NCBI RefSeq assembly: GCF_000597865.1
Contig: NZ_CP007452.1
Location: forward strand, 813,183-877,182
Length of the DNA: 64,000 nucleotides
Reading direction: 5' to 3'
Origin: Peptoclostridium acidaminophilum DSM 3953
GTDB taxonomy: Bacteria; Bacillota; Clostridia; Peptostreptococcales; Peptostreptococcaceae
In this document: positions 29,401-36,448 of the stretch, piece by piece
Layout of the letters: each line of letters begins with the position of its first letter
Position numbering within the stretch: position 1 is the stretch's first letter
Made by a program: the position numbers and the translations under genes
The notes under the pieces: model-generated
Seen by the model: the letters and a program-made list of their open reading frames with translations, nothing else
The model's database searches: none
Told to the model about the DNA's origin: nothing

Positions 29401-30799
29401 AAATACGGGTGCCGTAAAGATAAGGCTAAGATCTCTTTGTGCCGCCATGAAAGAAAGAGACAAACAGCCAAAGCTGGCAGGTTCGTTTGGATCAGGTTAC
29501 AGGCAAGACAGCAGACCTGTATTTACAGAGCAAATGAGGCGTTCGCATACCATACTTTGCCCGCAAATGTCGCCTGTACATTTCAGTTTCGTTCAGGCGG
29601 CATTTGGGAGTGAGGGCTACAAGCTCGAGGTTCTAAGAAACATGGAGCACAAAATAGTCGAAACTGGCCTTAAATACGTAAACAACGATGCATGCTATCC
29701 GGCGCTGATAGTAATAGGACAAATTATTGATGCTTTGAACTCCGGGAAATACGACATTGACACAACCGCAGTTATAATTTCTCAAACCGGAGGAGGCTGC
29801 AGAGCCACAAACTATATTTCACTGTTGAAAAAAGCCCTTTCGGACGCTGGATACGGTAAAACTCCAGTTTTATCTTTGAATGCTCTTGGGATGGAGAAAC
29901 AGCCGGGCTTCAGACTTAAACCGTCGCTTGTAAAAAAGCTTGCATACGGGATTATGTATGCTGATTTAATCTCTAGCCTTGCATTGAGGACAAGGCCGTA
30001 TGAGAAAATTTCCGGAGCTGCAAATATGCTTTATGAAAAATGGATAGGTTTATGTACGCAAACTCACGCCATGTCAAGGTTCTCCGAATTCAAAAGGAAC
30101 ATTAGATCTATGGTCAGCGAATTTGAACATGTAGAAATTCATGAAAAGAGCATACCGAGAGTTGGAGTCGTAGGAGAGATACTCGTCAATTATCATCCTC
30201 TGGCAAACAATGGACTCGTGGAGCTTTTGGAGCGGGAAGGCGCCGAAGCCGTGTTGCCAAACCTAACTGACTTTATGCTATACAGCCTCTACAACAGCGT
30301 TTACAGAAGCCGCAAGCTTTCGGGGGGGATGGTGTCCCGAATGAAGGCAAACGCCGCGATAAGCATAATAGAGGCTGCGAGGGATCAGGTGAGAAGCTGC
30401 CTCAAAGGCAGCAAAAGATTCGATGCGCCATTAGACATATACAGCATAGCAAAAAAGGCATCCGAGATTGTTTCTCTTGGGAACCAAACTGGAGAAGGTT
30501 GGCTGTTGACAGGTGAGATAGTAAAGCTTGTTGAATCGGGTGTGAACAATGTACTCTGCCTTCAGCCATTTGGCTGCCTTCCAAATCATATTGCAGGAAA
30601 AGGAGTTATGAAGGAACTTAAAAGAAGGTATTCTAATTTGAACATATACGCTGTGGATTACGATCCCGGAGCAAGCGAGGTAAACCAGCTCAACAGGATA
30701 AAGCTTATGCTCTCAAATTCAATGAATGCTTCGAATTTTAGGAATAAAGGCGATATGCCAGGAAGAAAACAACCAAGATGCATGAGGATAAGCTTATAG
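26492..30799 (+). CDS. Giant fused 2-hydroxyacyl-CoA dehydratase activase-related protein
   Basis: 1435 aa from ATG 26492, behind GGAGGTGA with an 11-base gap; other starts are possible. It contains two ASKHA-type activase units. The first begins VGVDIGSTTVKLVILD and has GICAGGTGAF; the second begins LGIDSGSTTTKVVLID and has EACSSGCGSF. These cysteines match the bridging FeS ligands of HgdC-type archerases. A Cys-rich stretch (KKCPGCTNSCM, then GNRCEKGAG) follows. Next come DUF2229-like and dehydratase-subunit-like regions (ASETVCYPAKLVHGH; NNDACYPALIVIGQI). This multidomain arrangement is widespread in anaerobes, but its substrate and reaction are unknown. ATP-driven electron transfer between FeS sites is inferred. 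Likely repressed by the divergent TetR protein. Confidence 0.88.
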   Translation: MAVISMRKILNVGVDIGSTTVKLVILDRKGEIVFSRYRRHLANIKDTLTNILDEAYQVIGNKTMTIAMTGSGGMRIAQAMNVAFVQEVIASTKSVEASIPYADVAIELGGEDAKITYFEGSIEQRMNGICAGGTGAFIDQMATLLKTDAMGLNELSSRSSNSYCIAARCGVFAKTDIQALMNDGTRREDIAASVFKAVAEQTITSLSCGKRIKGNVVLLGGPFHFLSELTKSFTRALGDGVTSVAVPENSNLFVAMGAALLSENEIPVNFIDIKHELMRAWNVESEELKSMPVLFANEAELMEFQEKNCAALPSEVSVKGFSGGCYLGIDSGSTTTKVVLIDQDARIVYSYYGNNLGTPLDTAKNVLIRIHKAFGDDIKIIGSAVTGYGEKLIQNAFDLDLGEVETVAHYKAAAHFEPNVDTIIDIGGQDMKCIRIKNKAIDSIMLNEACSSGCGSFIETFAKSLDMTMVEFVEKALKSKAPVDLGSRCTVFMNSRVKQAQKEGADVGDICAGLSYAVVKNALYKVIKLKDAESLGAHIVVQGGTFYNDAVLRCFEILTSKKVVRPPISGIMGAFGAALIAREKCSPESVSRMIKLENMEDFSFDVKAKKCPGCTNSCMLTINRFSDGKIFISGNRCEKGAGEEEKKTEGTNIYRYKYERIFAYTPRKAENARYGTIGIPRVLNMFENYPFWFTFFDELGFRVSLSDETTMDTYKLGMDTIASETVCYPAKLVHGHIAQLLNSGVKRIFYPCIMHEVKECSSADNHYNCPVVTSYPELVKMNMDGLMGYGVDFMNPFVPYADKKKLAIAMHEELRYLGIKYYQVRRAIRKAEAEDKRVKEDIRGMGKRVLEHIGRTGGKGIVLAGRPYHLDPGINRGIDRIITLLGMAVLTEDSVAHLAGFDEKLNVVDQWMYHSRLYRAASYVCSRKDIELVQLNSFGCGIDSITSDQVEEILKSGGKLYTVLKVDEVVNTGAVKIRLRSLCAAMKERDKQPKLAGSFGSGYRQDSRPVFTEQMRRSHTILCPQMSPVHFSFVQAAFGSEGYKLEVLRNMEHKIVETGLKYVNNDACYPALIVIGQIIDALNSGKYDIDTTAVIISQTGGGCRATNYISLLKKALSDAGYGKTPVLSLNALGMEKQPGFRLKPSLVKKLAYGIMYADLISSLALRTRPYEKISGAANMLYEKWIGLCTQTHAMSRFSEFKRNIRSMVSEFEHVEIHEKSIPRVGVVGEILVNYHPLANNGLVELLEREGAEAVLPNLTDFMLYSLYNSVYRSRKLSGGMVSRMKANAAISIIEAARDQVRSCLKGSKRFDAPLDIYSIAKKASEIVSLGNQTGEGWLLTGEIVKLVESGVNNVLCLQPFGCLPNHIAGKGVMKELKRRYSNLNIYAVDYDPGASEVNQLNRIKLMLSNSMNASNFRNKGDMPGRKQPRCMRISL

Positions 30800-30803
30800 T
30801 ATG

Positions 30804-30846
30804 GCCGGCTGCTGAAGATGATTATTTGGCAGCCGGCTTTTTGCGT
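30804..30846 (+). terminator. Rho-independent terminator of the activase gene
   Basis: GCCGGCTGC (30804-30812) pairs with GCAGCCGGC (30829-30837), followed by TTTTTGCGTTTTTT. Confidence 0.9.
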
Positions 30847-30928
30847 TTTTTCATGCCAGGGAATTTCCAATGGTGTATAATAACATAGGATACCGATTGA
30901 AATGCTGAGATGAAAGGAGAAAACAAAT

Positions 30929-32311
30929 TTGATAGCAAGTATCACCGCAAAAATGCAAATCCTTATGATAGACAAAGAATTTTATAGAACAATGCTAAAG
31001 ATATCAATACCTATAATAATTCAAAGCTTTGTAGCCTCATCCCTGAATATGATAGACACGATAATGATAGGCCGTTTGGGTGAGGAACCCTTGGCGGCTG
31101 TAGGTATAGCAAATCAGTATTTCTTCCTCTTTAATCTTACTGTGATAGGTATATGCAGCGGCTGCGGGGTATTCATATCGCAGTTTTGGGGCAAGAAAGA
31201 TATCGGAAATATAAGAAGGACTCACGGACTGAGTCTCTCATTCGTAACTGTTGCTGCTATTATTTTTACGCTGCCGGCGATTTTTATTCCTGAAAAAATA
31301 ATATCAGTGTTTAATATTGACAGTGCGGTTATTGGCTTGGGCGCTAAATATCTAGGGCTCGTAAGCATCAGCTACATATTCACCGGAATAACATTTGCGT
31401 ATAGTTTTTCGCTGAGAAGCACTGAAAATGCAATTCCACCCATGACTGTCAGCACGGTGGCTCTTTTGCTTAATACAGTGCTTAACTACGGGCTTATTTT
31501 CGGAAATATGGGATTGCCGAAAATGGGGGTAGTTGGAGCCGCCGTAGCTACAGTGATAGCCAGATTAGTTGAGAGTGTGTTACTTGTAGCTTATGTATAT
31601 GCTATAAAGGGTCCGCTTGCAGGAAAATTAAGAGAGCTTGCCGATATAGACGCCAAATTCATGGGCAAGGTAAAACACATAATAATGAGCGTGGTACTCA
31701 ATGAAGCCTGCTGGGGCTTTGGATTTGTTGCATATTCAGTGGTGTATGGTCGGATAGGCACACAGGCTATAGCCGCAGTTCAAATTTGCAATACTATCCA
31801 GAACATATTCCTGGTAGTAATTTTCGGCATGGCAAGCGCTTCGGCTGTAATGATAGGGAATTGCATAGGAGCTGGCGAAGAAGAAAAGGCCAGGGACAAT
31901 GCATACAGATTTACTGCGCTGGGAGTTGTCGTGGGTTTGTTTATTGCAGCGATGCTTGCGTTGGCTGCGCCCCTTATAGTTTCCTTTTTCAATATATCAG
32001 GCGCCGTAGCCAGGGCTGCAGTAATTATGCTTTACATAACTGCAGGCTCGCTGATTGTAAGGGTGTTCAACATACTTATGATAGTAGGGATTTTAAGGGG
32101 GGGCGGAGATACGAAATTCTCGCTTCTGACTGAGGCGTTTACTATGTGGTTTATCGGCGTAACAGCCGCAGTTATAGGGGCTTTTGTCTTGCGACTCCCT
32201 GTTTACTGGGTGTATGCGCTTGTAATATTGGAAGAAATAGCAAAGTTTGCTATAGTGCTTTACAGGCTGGTTTCAAACAAATGGATTAAAAACATAGTTC
32301 ACAATATATGA
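30929..32311 (+). CDS. MATE-family multidrug/cation exporter
   Basis: 460 aa from a TTG start at 30929, supported by AAAGGAG nine to ten bases upstream; ATG 30953 is an alternative. Twelve hydrophobic helices in two MatE halves. The first half opens with IIQSFVASSLNMIDTIMIGR, and the second contains ICNTIQNIFLVVIFGMASAS. These proteins expel drugs or metabolites in exchange for Na+ or H+. Substrate unknown. Single gene ending at a shared terminator. Confidence 0.92.
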   Translation: MIASITAKMQILMIDKEFYRTMLKISIPIIIQSFVASSLNMIDTIMIGRLGEEPLAAVGIANQYFFLFNLTVIGICSGCGVFISQFWGKKDIGNIRRTHGLSLSFVTVAAIIFTLPAIFIPEKIISVFNIDSAVIGLGAKYLGLVSISYIFTGITFAYSFSLRSTENAIPPMTVSTVALLLNTVLNYGLIFGNMGLPKMGVVGAAVATVIARLVESVLLVAYVYAIKGPLAGKLRELADIDAKFMGKVKHIIMSVVLNEACWGFGFVAYSVVYGRIGTQAIAAVQICNTIQNIFLVVIFGMASASAVMIGNCIGAGEEEKARDNAYRFTALGVVVGLFIAAMLALAAPLIVSFFNISGAVARAAVIMLYITAGSLIVRVFNILMIVGILRGGGDTKFSLLTEAFTMWFIGVTAAVIGAFVLRLPVYWVYALVILEEIAKFAIVLYRLVSNKWIKNIVHNI

Positions 32312-32327
32312 ATGCAGGAAATAAAAA

Positions 32328-32357
32328 AAGAAAGCGGCATATTATGCCGCTTTCTTG
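32328..32357. terminator. Bidirectional terminator (MATE gene and tiny-peptide operon)
   Basis: AAGAAAGCGGCAT (32328-32340) pairs with ATGCCGCTTTCTT (32344-32356). On the minus strand the hairpin is followed by TTTTTTTATT, an excellent terminator for the tiny-peptide gene whose last codons lie inside the stem. Confidence 0.88.
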
Positions 32358-32479
32358 CTAGCTGATAGAGTGCTGCTTGTTTCCATACTAAGGTGTGGCA
32401 ACATTGCAGGAGATATTACCGATGAAAAAAGTCCTACGAGAATTGTTGCAAGAGCCATTGTGAGTGTTATTTCAATCAT
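32342..32479 (-). CDS. Tiny membrane peptide A (45 aa), unknown function
   Basis: ATG 32479 with a strong AAGGAGGAAATAAA upstream, stop TAA 32342. One hydrophobic helix runs from about residue 4 to 24 (ITLTMALATILVGLFSSVI), then SPAML, a polar tail and a KKAA end. It shares the layout helix-ISP/VISP-tail-KKAA with peptides C and D further upstream on the same strand (34730-35028). The coding end is embedded in a minus-strand terminator, so it is the last gene of the series. The IS110 element now separates it from the others and from the riboswitch. Function not recognised; small membrane regulator, toxin or signalling peptide are all open. Confidence 0.7.
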   Translation of the reverse strand: MIEITLTMALATILVGLFSSVISPAMLPHLSMETSSTLSASKKAA

Positions 32480-32605
32480 TTTATTTCCTCCTTGTAAGAT
32501 AAATATAGGGTTAGGGTTCAAAAACCCGTCCGAATGTTCCTTGATAACTTAACATTTATTGTTCAGATGAACCAGCGACACTCTTGAATGAAAATCACTA
32601 AACTT

Positions 32606-32616
32606 CGTGCTATAAT
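32606..32616 (+). promoter_or_regulatory. Extended -10 promoter inside the IS110 left end
   Basis: TGCTATAAT (32608-32616) is an extended -10 (TGnTATAAT). A weak TGAAAA -35 lies 17 bases upstream. It would start an RNA near 32623, running through the structured region into the transposase. Confidence 0.5.
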
Positions 32617-32622
32617 CTCACT

Positions 32623-32828
32623 TGTCAGAGAGATAGATGTGCGTTCCTCCTGGATCCCTCACATCATGAGGTCTTATCCGTAAATTAGCGTGTCACTCCA
32701 CAAGGACGATTCGATGTTTAGCTGGTTGGGCCACCTTCTGGTGTTACCCGTTTCAAATGCAAGGTTGTTTGGCGTCCTCAAACAAAGTGGATACTCTGAT
32801 TCATTCTAAGCAGAAAGGTTGTGTTACT
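32623..32828 (+). ncRNA. Candidate IS110 bridge RNA
   Basis: Two stem-loops are visible. The first is CCTCA (32657-32661) with TGAGG (32667-32671). The larger domain is closed by CCAC (32698-32701) with GTGG (32787-32790) and GGACG (32704-32708) with CGTCC (32773-32777). Inside it, GGG/CCC plus CACC/GGTG (32732-32743) forms an inner hairpin with large internal loops on both sides. This stem, internal loop, hairpin layout resembles the guide loops of IS110 bridge RNAs. Assignment is by position and fold, with no alignment to known examples. Confidence 0.5.
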
Positions 32829-34136
32829 TTGTCCCAATTTTTAAACGATTTTGTTGTCGGAATTGATGTTTCATCAGAGTTTTCTGTAGTTGCAATGATA
32901 GCACCTTCCGGAGAGCTCATCCGCAAGCCTTTCAGGATTGACCATAATCCTGCTGGATTTAACAAGCTGCTCGAGATTCTCAAAAAAGAAGAAGAGCGGT
33001 TAAAACGAAAGCCCATCTACTTCGTAGAATCTACGGGTATCTTTCATTTACCACTCTTCTTCTTTCTGAGATCGAATGACCTCAAAGGTTTTGTCCTAAA
33101 CCCTTTATGTGTCCATTCTACCAAGAATTTCGACATTAGAAAAGTGAAAAATGATAATAAAGATGCCGAGGCTATCGCAAGGCTTGCAAAATACCAGGAT
33201 GTAAAGTTTTCCATGATGCCCGAGCCTCAAATTCTCGCACTTCGCATGATGGTGAGGGAATATTACTCCCGCTGTGACATGCTCACTGAGATGAAAAACA
33301 GGCTCTGCACGGATCTTTACTTGCTGTTCCCGGGCTTTCTTGATGTGTTTTCCAATCCTTTTGGAAAGACCGCGTTGGCTGTTTTAAGCGCTTATCCTTC
33401 GCCTAAGGATGTTCTAAATGCAGACCCTCAGCAGTTGCTTGAGCTCATTTCCAAAAGCGGCAGAAAAGGCGAGAAGTGGTCAGCCAAAAAAGCTCTGCAA
33501 CTTCTTGAAACAGCACAGCTTTCTTTGAGTATGCCAAATGAATTCGCTCTGCTTGACTCCAAAATAAGATTCCATCTTGATGGAATCGACAGCTTTAAAA
33601 AGTGTCTTAATGCTATAGAATCACAGTTGCACACTATCATCGACTCAAGCGACTTTCCTGACACCGCTCGAAAGCACATCGAGCTTTTGGATCAAATGCC
33701 TGGCGTAGGCTTTATCAGTGCGGTCACTCTGATCGCGGAAATCAACGATTTCAGCCTATTCAAGTCTCCAAAGGCCTTTACAGCTTTCTTTGGCATAGAT
33801 CCATCAGTCAATCAGTCGGGCAAGTTCACTGGCGACCGCAACAGGATTTCTAAACGAGGCACCCGCATTGGCAGAAGAGTTCTCTTCACAATGGCTCTGT
33901 CCTCAATAAGAACCACCAGAAACGGCGATTCCATAAATCCGATTCTTCGCGACTACTATTTGAAAAAATGTGTCAGCAAGAAGAAAAAGGTGGCCCTTAT
34001 AGCCGTTATGCATAAGTTGCTCCACTACATTTTTGCGGTTCTTCGTGACTTAAAACCGTTTGAATTTAGAAGCCCGCAGGAGCACCAAGCATGGAGAAAC
34101 AACAAGCTTCAAACTGCACCAAAACATGTTGCTTAA
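32829..34136 (+). CDS. IS110-family transposase (DEDD)
   Basis: 435 aa from TTG 32829 (AAAGG ten bases upstream). A longer frame to ATG 32757 exists, but that start lies inside the predicted RNA fold. The N-terminal RuvC-like domain begins VVGIDVSSEFSVVAM, continues with YFVESTGIFH, and ends the DEDD set at NKDAEAIARLAK. The C-terminal Tnp domain has LLDQMPGVGFISAVTLIAEI and the catalytic-serine region FFGIDPSVNQSGKF. It cuts and joins DNA guided by the element's RNA. Intact length; no frameshift seen. Confidence 0.9.
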   Translation: MSQFLNDFVVGIDVSSEFSVVAMIAPSGELIRKPFRIDHNPAGFNKLLEILKKEEERLKRKPIYFVESTGIFHLPLFFFLRSNDLKGFVLNPLCVHSTKNFDIRKVKNDNKDAEAIARLAKYQDVKFSMMPEPQILALRMMVREYYSRCDMLTEMKNRLCTDLYLLFPGFLDVFSNPFGKTALAVLSAYPSPKDVLNADPQQLLELISKSGRKGEKWSAKKALQLLETAQLSLSMPNEFALLDSKIRFHLDGIDSFKKCLNAIESQLHTIIDSSDFPDTARKHIELLDQMPGVGFISAVTLIAEINDFSLFKSPKAFTAFFGIDPSVNQSGKFTGDRNRISKRGTRIGRRVLFTMALSSIRTTRNGDSINPILRDYYLKKCVSKKKKVALIAVMHKLLHYIFAVLRDLKPFEFRSPQEHQAWRNNKLQTAPKHVA

Positions 34137-34296
34137 AAATTGCTAAAATGTAGCTTCTCCAAGGTCATTGTTCGGATTTTTCAATGGCTTGGTTTCTCAT
34201 ACTCTTTTTTAAGATTGAAAATTTCTAAAGAAAATCAATCAGATTTATTGACTTTTATTAGCTGGTCTTTTTATTTTTAAATAGTTTAAATGCTAT

Positions 34297-34316
34297 GCCG
34301 CTATGCGGTTTTTTTG
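34297..34316 (+). terminator. Plus-strand hairpin terminator after the IS110 region
   Basis: CCGC (34298-34301) pairs with GCGG (34305-34308), followed by a seven-T run. It overlaps the stop codon of tiny peptide B on the other strand. Confidence 0.5.
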
Positions 34317-34432
34317 TTGCTTGAAACTGTGCTTTTTGCGGGTTTGTTAGAGATTAAAAGACCTGCTAAAACAGACAAAAAGCCTCCTACAAGAAATAGC
34401 GATAAAAATATAGCCGTGCTTGTTTCTCCCAT
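34301..34432 (-). CDS. Tiny membrane peptide B (43 aa), unknown function
   Basis: ATG 34432 behind GAAGGAGGCAAAAAC, stop TAG 34301. A single hydrophobic helix (AIFLSLFLVGGFLSVLAGLL, about residues 7-26) is followed by a polar, Lys/Ser-rich tail ending NKKTA. Its sequence differs from A, C and D but size, helix position and basic tail are the same. It lies about 300 bases downstream of peptide C in the same direction. Unrecognised family. The strong ribosome site and the coherent helix-plus-tail layout argue it is real. Confidence 0.6.
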   Translation of the reverse strand: MGETSTAIFLSLFLVGGFLSVLAGLLISNKPAKSTVSSNKKTA

Positions 34433-34729
34433 GTTTTTGCCTCCTTCGTTTTGATTCTGATTTTGGGTTCGATTGTGTTTGTGAGGTTGATTATGTCAGA
34501 TTTGATTGTATAGAATCGAGTTTTTATATTAGTGTGAAAATATTCCGTAAGATCATTATATTGACGAGTTTCGAAAAGAATCAAAAAGGAGTCAGTTATA
34601 TATTAAAAGAAAACTCAAAAATATTCTTATGATTGCAATTAAATTAATAACAATAATAAATATGCCGATCTTTAATAGGGTTATTACTGAAAATATAGCT
34701 TTAAGTGTCTATATTTCAAGAAGTCATTA
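34433..34729. other. Gap between tiny-peptide genes B and C
   Basis: 297 AT-rich bases. On the minus strand there is one hydrophobic reading stretch (containing LLKIGIFIIVINLIAIIRIF) without any usable start codon, possibly a decayed fifth peptide. No promoter or terminator with a clear T-run was seen. Confidence 0.4.
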
Positions 34730-34867
34730 TTATGCAGCTTTTTTGATGCCTGCTGGAAGCATGTCTTGCTCCATTCTTACATTAGTTACGATCATTGGTG
34801 AAATTATATCTGAAAAAACTCCTGCAAGAAATGTTGAAAAAACTAATGAAAATACTACACTAATCAT
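34730..34867 (-). CDS. Tiny membrane peptide C (45 aa), duplicate of D
   Basis: ATG 34867 behind AAGGAGGAGTTTTCA, stop TAA 34730. Helix VVFSLVFSTFLAGVFSDII (about residues 4-22), then SPMIVTNVRM and a tail ending IKKAA. Its first 32 residues are identical to peptide D, with two synonymous base differences; the tails differ (EQDMLPAG against DKDILTTS). It starts 23 bases after the end of D, so the two are co-transcribed behind the tandem glycine riboswitch. Function unknown. Confidence 0.75.
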   Translation of the reverse strand: MISVVFSLVFSTFLAGVFSDIISPMIVTNVRMEQDMLPAGIKKAA

Positions 34868-34890
34868 TGAAAACTCCTCCTTATATAAAA

Positions 34891-35028
34891 TTAAGCCGCC
34901 TTATTTATGCTTGTTGTAAGAATGTCTTTATCCATTCTTACATTAGTTACGATCATTGGTGAAATTATATCTGAGAAAACTCCTGCAAGAAATGTTGAAA
35001 AAACTAATGAAAATACTACGCTAATCAT
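34891..35028 (-). CDS. Tiny membrane peptide D (45 aa), first gene after the glycine riboswitch
   Basis: ATG 35028 with AAAGGAGGAATTTTCA upstream, stop TAA 34891. Same helix as peptide C, then SPMIVTNVRM and a tail ending INKAA. It lies about 60 bases downstream of the riboswitch-controlled terminator, so its expression should rise when glycine is bound. Peptide A is a more distant relative: both keep a helix, an ISP/VISP turn and a K-A-A end. No known family recognised; a glycine-linked membrane peptide is an inference from control only. Confidence 0.78.
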   Translation of the reverse strand: MISVVFSLVFSTFLAGVFSDIISPMIVTNVRMDKDILTTSINKAA

Positions 35029-35096
35029 TGAAAATTCCTCCTTTGGAAGTTGAGTTTTTTTATTTGTATTGGTTAGTCATGTTTGATTTTGAACAA

Positions 35097-35161
35097 TAAA
35101 AAAAGACAGAGGGCAAACCAGCACAAAATAAACCTAAGTGCTTGCTTCCCCCTGTCTTTTT
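35097..35161 (-). terminator. Glycine-controlled terminator (expression platform)
   Basis: On the minus strand AAAAAGACAGGGGG pairs with CCCTCTGTCTTTTTT, with an inner AGCAC/GTGCT stem in the loop and then a T-run. The 5' arm (AAAAGACAG) is also the closing strand of the second glycine aptamer. Ligand binding would therefore hide it and allow read-through: an ON switch. Confidence 0.85.
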
Positions 35162-35325
35162 ATCTGAAAGATTCCCGATAACGGTTGCTTCTTCGATGCC
35201 TTACAAAAAGGTCTCTCCAGGGATGTGTCGGGTTATTGTACTTGACCTGAAAGATTCACATCAAATAGCAGCGTTTTTGATGTTTGCTCCTGCGGTTATC
35301 CCAGTGGGATATCTTCAATAACCTT
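35152..35325 (-). promoter_or_regulatory. Tandem glycine riboswitch
   Basis: On the minus strand, aptamer 1 shows CCGCAGGAGCAA and GAATCTTTCAGG. The linker ends in CCCTGGAGAG. Aptamer 2 shows GCATCGAAGAAGCAA and GGGAATCTTTCAGATAAAAAG. These are the conserved cores and the CTGGAGAG junction of two-aptamer glycine riboswitches (as in Vibrio and Bacillus gcvT). It precedes only the tiny-peptide genes, not a glycine cleavage or glycine transport gene, which is unusual. Confidence 0.92.
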
Positions 35326-35527
35326 CATTCACGTATATTAATTTGTAAACTATAATGTGTGTTGTAAACAAAATCTAAACTTGATTTAATTCAATGATAA
35401 TACAGTGAAAAGATAAAAGCAATGAAAATTTATTTCTAAATTCAGCGATTTTTTTAAAAAATATTTTAAATGTATTCAATTAAGTTTTTGTATATCCATG
35501 CCCCTATTGGTATGCCACTGAAAGGGA

Positions 35528-36448
35528 CTATTTGCAAAACTTTCCTTGCCAGGAGTCCCTTCTTTTAAGCTCGATGTCTATCCCGTTGAGCACGCTGCGC
35601 TTATCGAGGCTCCATCTTGGTGCGAAAAGGCTCTCCCTGCTGCCATCGCCTGTGATTCTGTGAACCACAATTTGCGGGTTTAAAAGCTCAAGAGAATCCG
35701 AGACGAGGCCGATATATTCGTCCTTGGAAAGCACGTGGAACGGATTCGTATTGTAGTAGTCGAGAAGATCGCTGTTTTCGAGTATGTGCAGCAGATGAAG
35801 CTTTATGCCGTAGGGGTTGAGCCTGGACACATATTTTACCGAATCGAGTATCCTGGCGCTGTCTTCACCCGGAAGACCGAGTATAATGTGAACAACAGTT
35901 TTTATACCTAATGAGTTTAGTTTTTCAAAGGCTTTTTCGAACTGCTCGAGCACATAGCCTCTTCTAATCAGGATTGCCGTGTCTTCGTGCATGGTTTGGA
36001 GACCAAGCTCTATCCAAAGAAATGTTTTCTTGCTTATCCTTGAAAGAAGCTCTAAAACATCACCACCAAGGCAATCGGGCCTGGTAGCAATGGCTATGCC
36101 CACCACTTCCGGGAATGACAGGGCCTCCTCATATTTTCTTTCCAAATCTTCAATGCTGGAGTATGTGTTTGTGAAGTTTTGAAAGTAGGCGATGTATTTG
36201 CCGTTTGGCCATTTAGGCTTTAGGAGCTCAGCTTGCTGTGAGAGCTGCTCTCTTATCGGCAAGGCGCGATTGCCTGCAAATTCGCCGGAACCTGAATCGC
36301 TGCAAAACAGGCAGCCACTATTCCCGAGCGTTCCGTCCCTGTTTGGGCAGGTGAAGCCGCCGTCAACAGACAGCTTTATTATCTTGCAGCCGAAACGGCT
36401 TCTTAAATCGAAGTTCAGGGTGTGGTATCGCTTGTCGCTCCAAAACAT
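35528..36448 (-). CDS. Radical SAM protein, YtqA/TIGR01212-like
   Basis: 306 aa with AGGAGG upstream of ATG 36448. The N-terminal region KLSVDGGFTCPNRDGT and GCLFCSDSGSGEF supplies the radical SAM cysteines in the spacing typical of this family. It continues with WIELGLQTMHEDTA and HIILGLPGEDSARI. The subfamily resembles the Elp3/HemN-like radical SAM proteins. Its substrate is not established. Single gene; no partner gene is adjacent. Confidence 0.88.
   Translation of the reverse strand: MFWSDKRYHTLNFDLRSRFGCKIIKLSVDGGFTCPNRDGTLGNSGCLFCSDSGSGEFAGNRALPIREQLSQQAELLKPKWPNGKYIAYFQNFTNTYSSIEDLERKYEEALSFPEVVGIAIATRPDCLGGDVLELLSRISKKTFLWIELGLQTMHEDTAILIRRGYVLEQFEKAFEKLNSLGIKTVVHIILGLPGEDSARILDSVKYVSRLNPYGIKLHLLHILENSDLLDYYNTNPFHVLSKDEYIGLVSDSLELLNPQIVVHRITGDGSRESLFAPRWSLDKRSVLNGIDIELKRRDSWQGKFCK

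Larger units (their letters stand above)
32510..34260 (+). mobile_element. IS110-family insertion sequence (ends approximate)
   Basis: One DEDD transposase gene plus roughly 300 bases of structured non-coding 5' sequence. IS110 elements lack terminal inverted repeats, so the borders cannot be read directly; those given are approximate. It lies in opposite orientation inside a run of minus-strand tiny-peptide genes, between peptide B and peptide A. The long 5' non-coding end fits the IS110 group, where the bridge RNA lies upstream of the transposase. Confidence 0.75.

Noticed and set aside
32757-32828. Transposase start at ATG 32757
   Set aside because: The extra 24 residues have no family resemblance and the codons fall within the predicted bridge RNA fold; the TTG at 32829 has an AAAGG upstream.
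34387-34584. 65-codon minus-strand frame overlapping tiny peptide B
   Set aside because: No ribosome site, basic and low-complexity composition, and it overlaps the better-supported peptide B in another frame.
34629-34919. 96-codon plus-strand frame over the peptide C/D genes
   Set aside because: It runs antisense through peptide C and into D; it lacks a ribosome site and ends with the reverse of their ribosome site regions.
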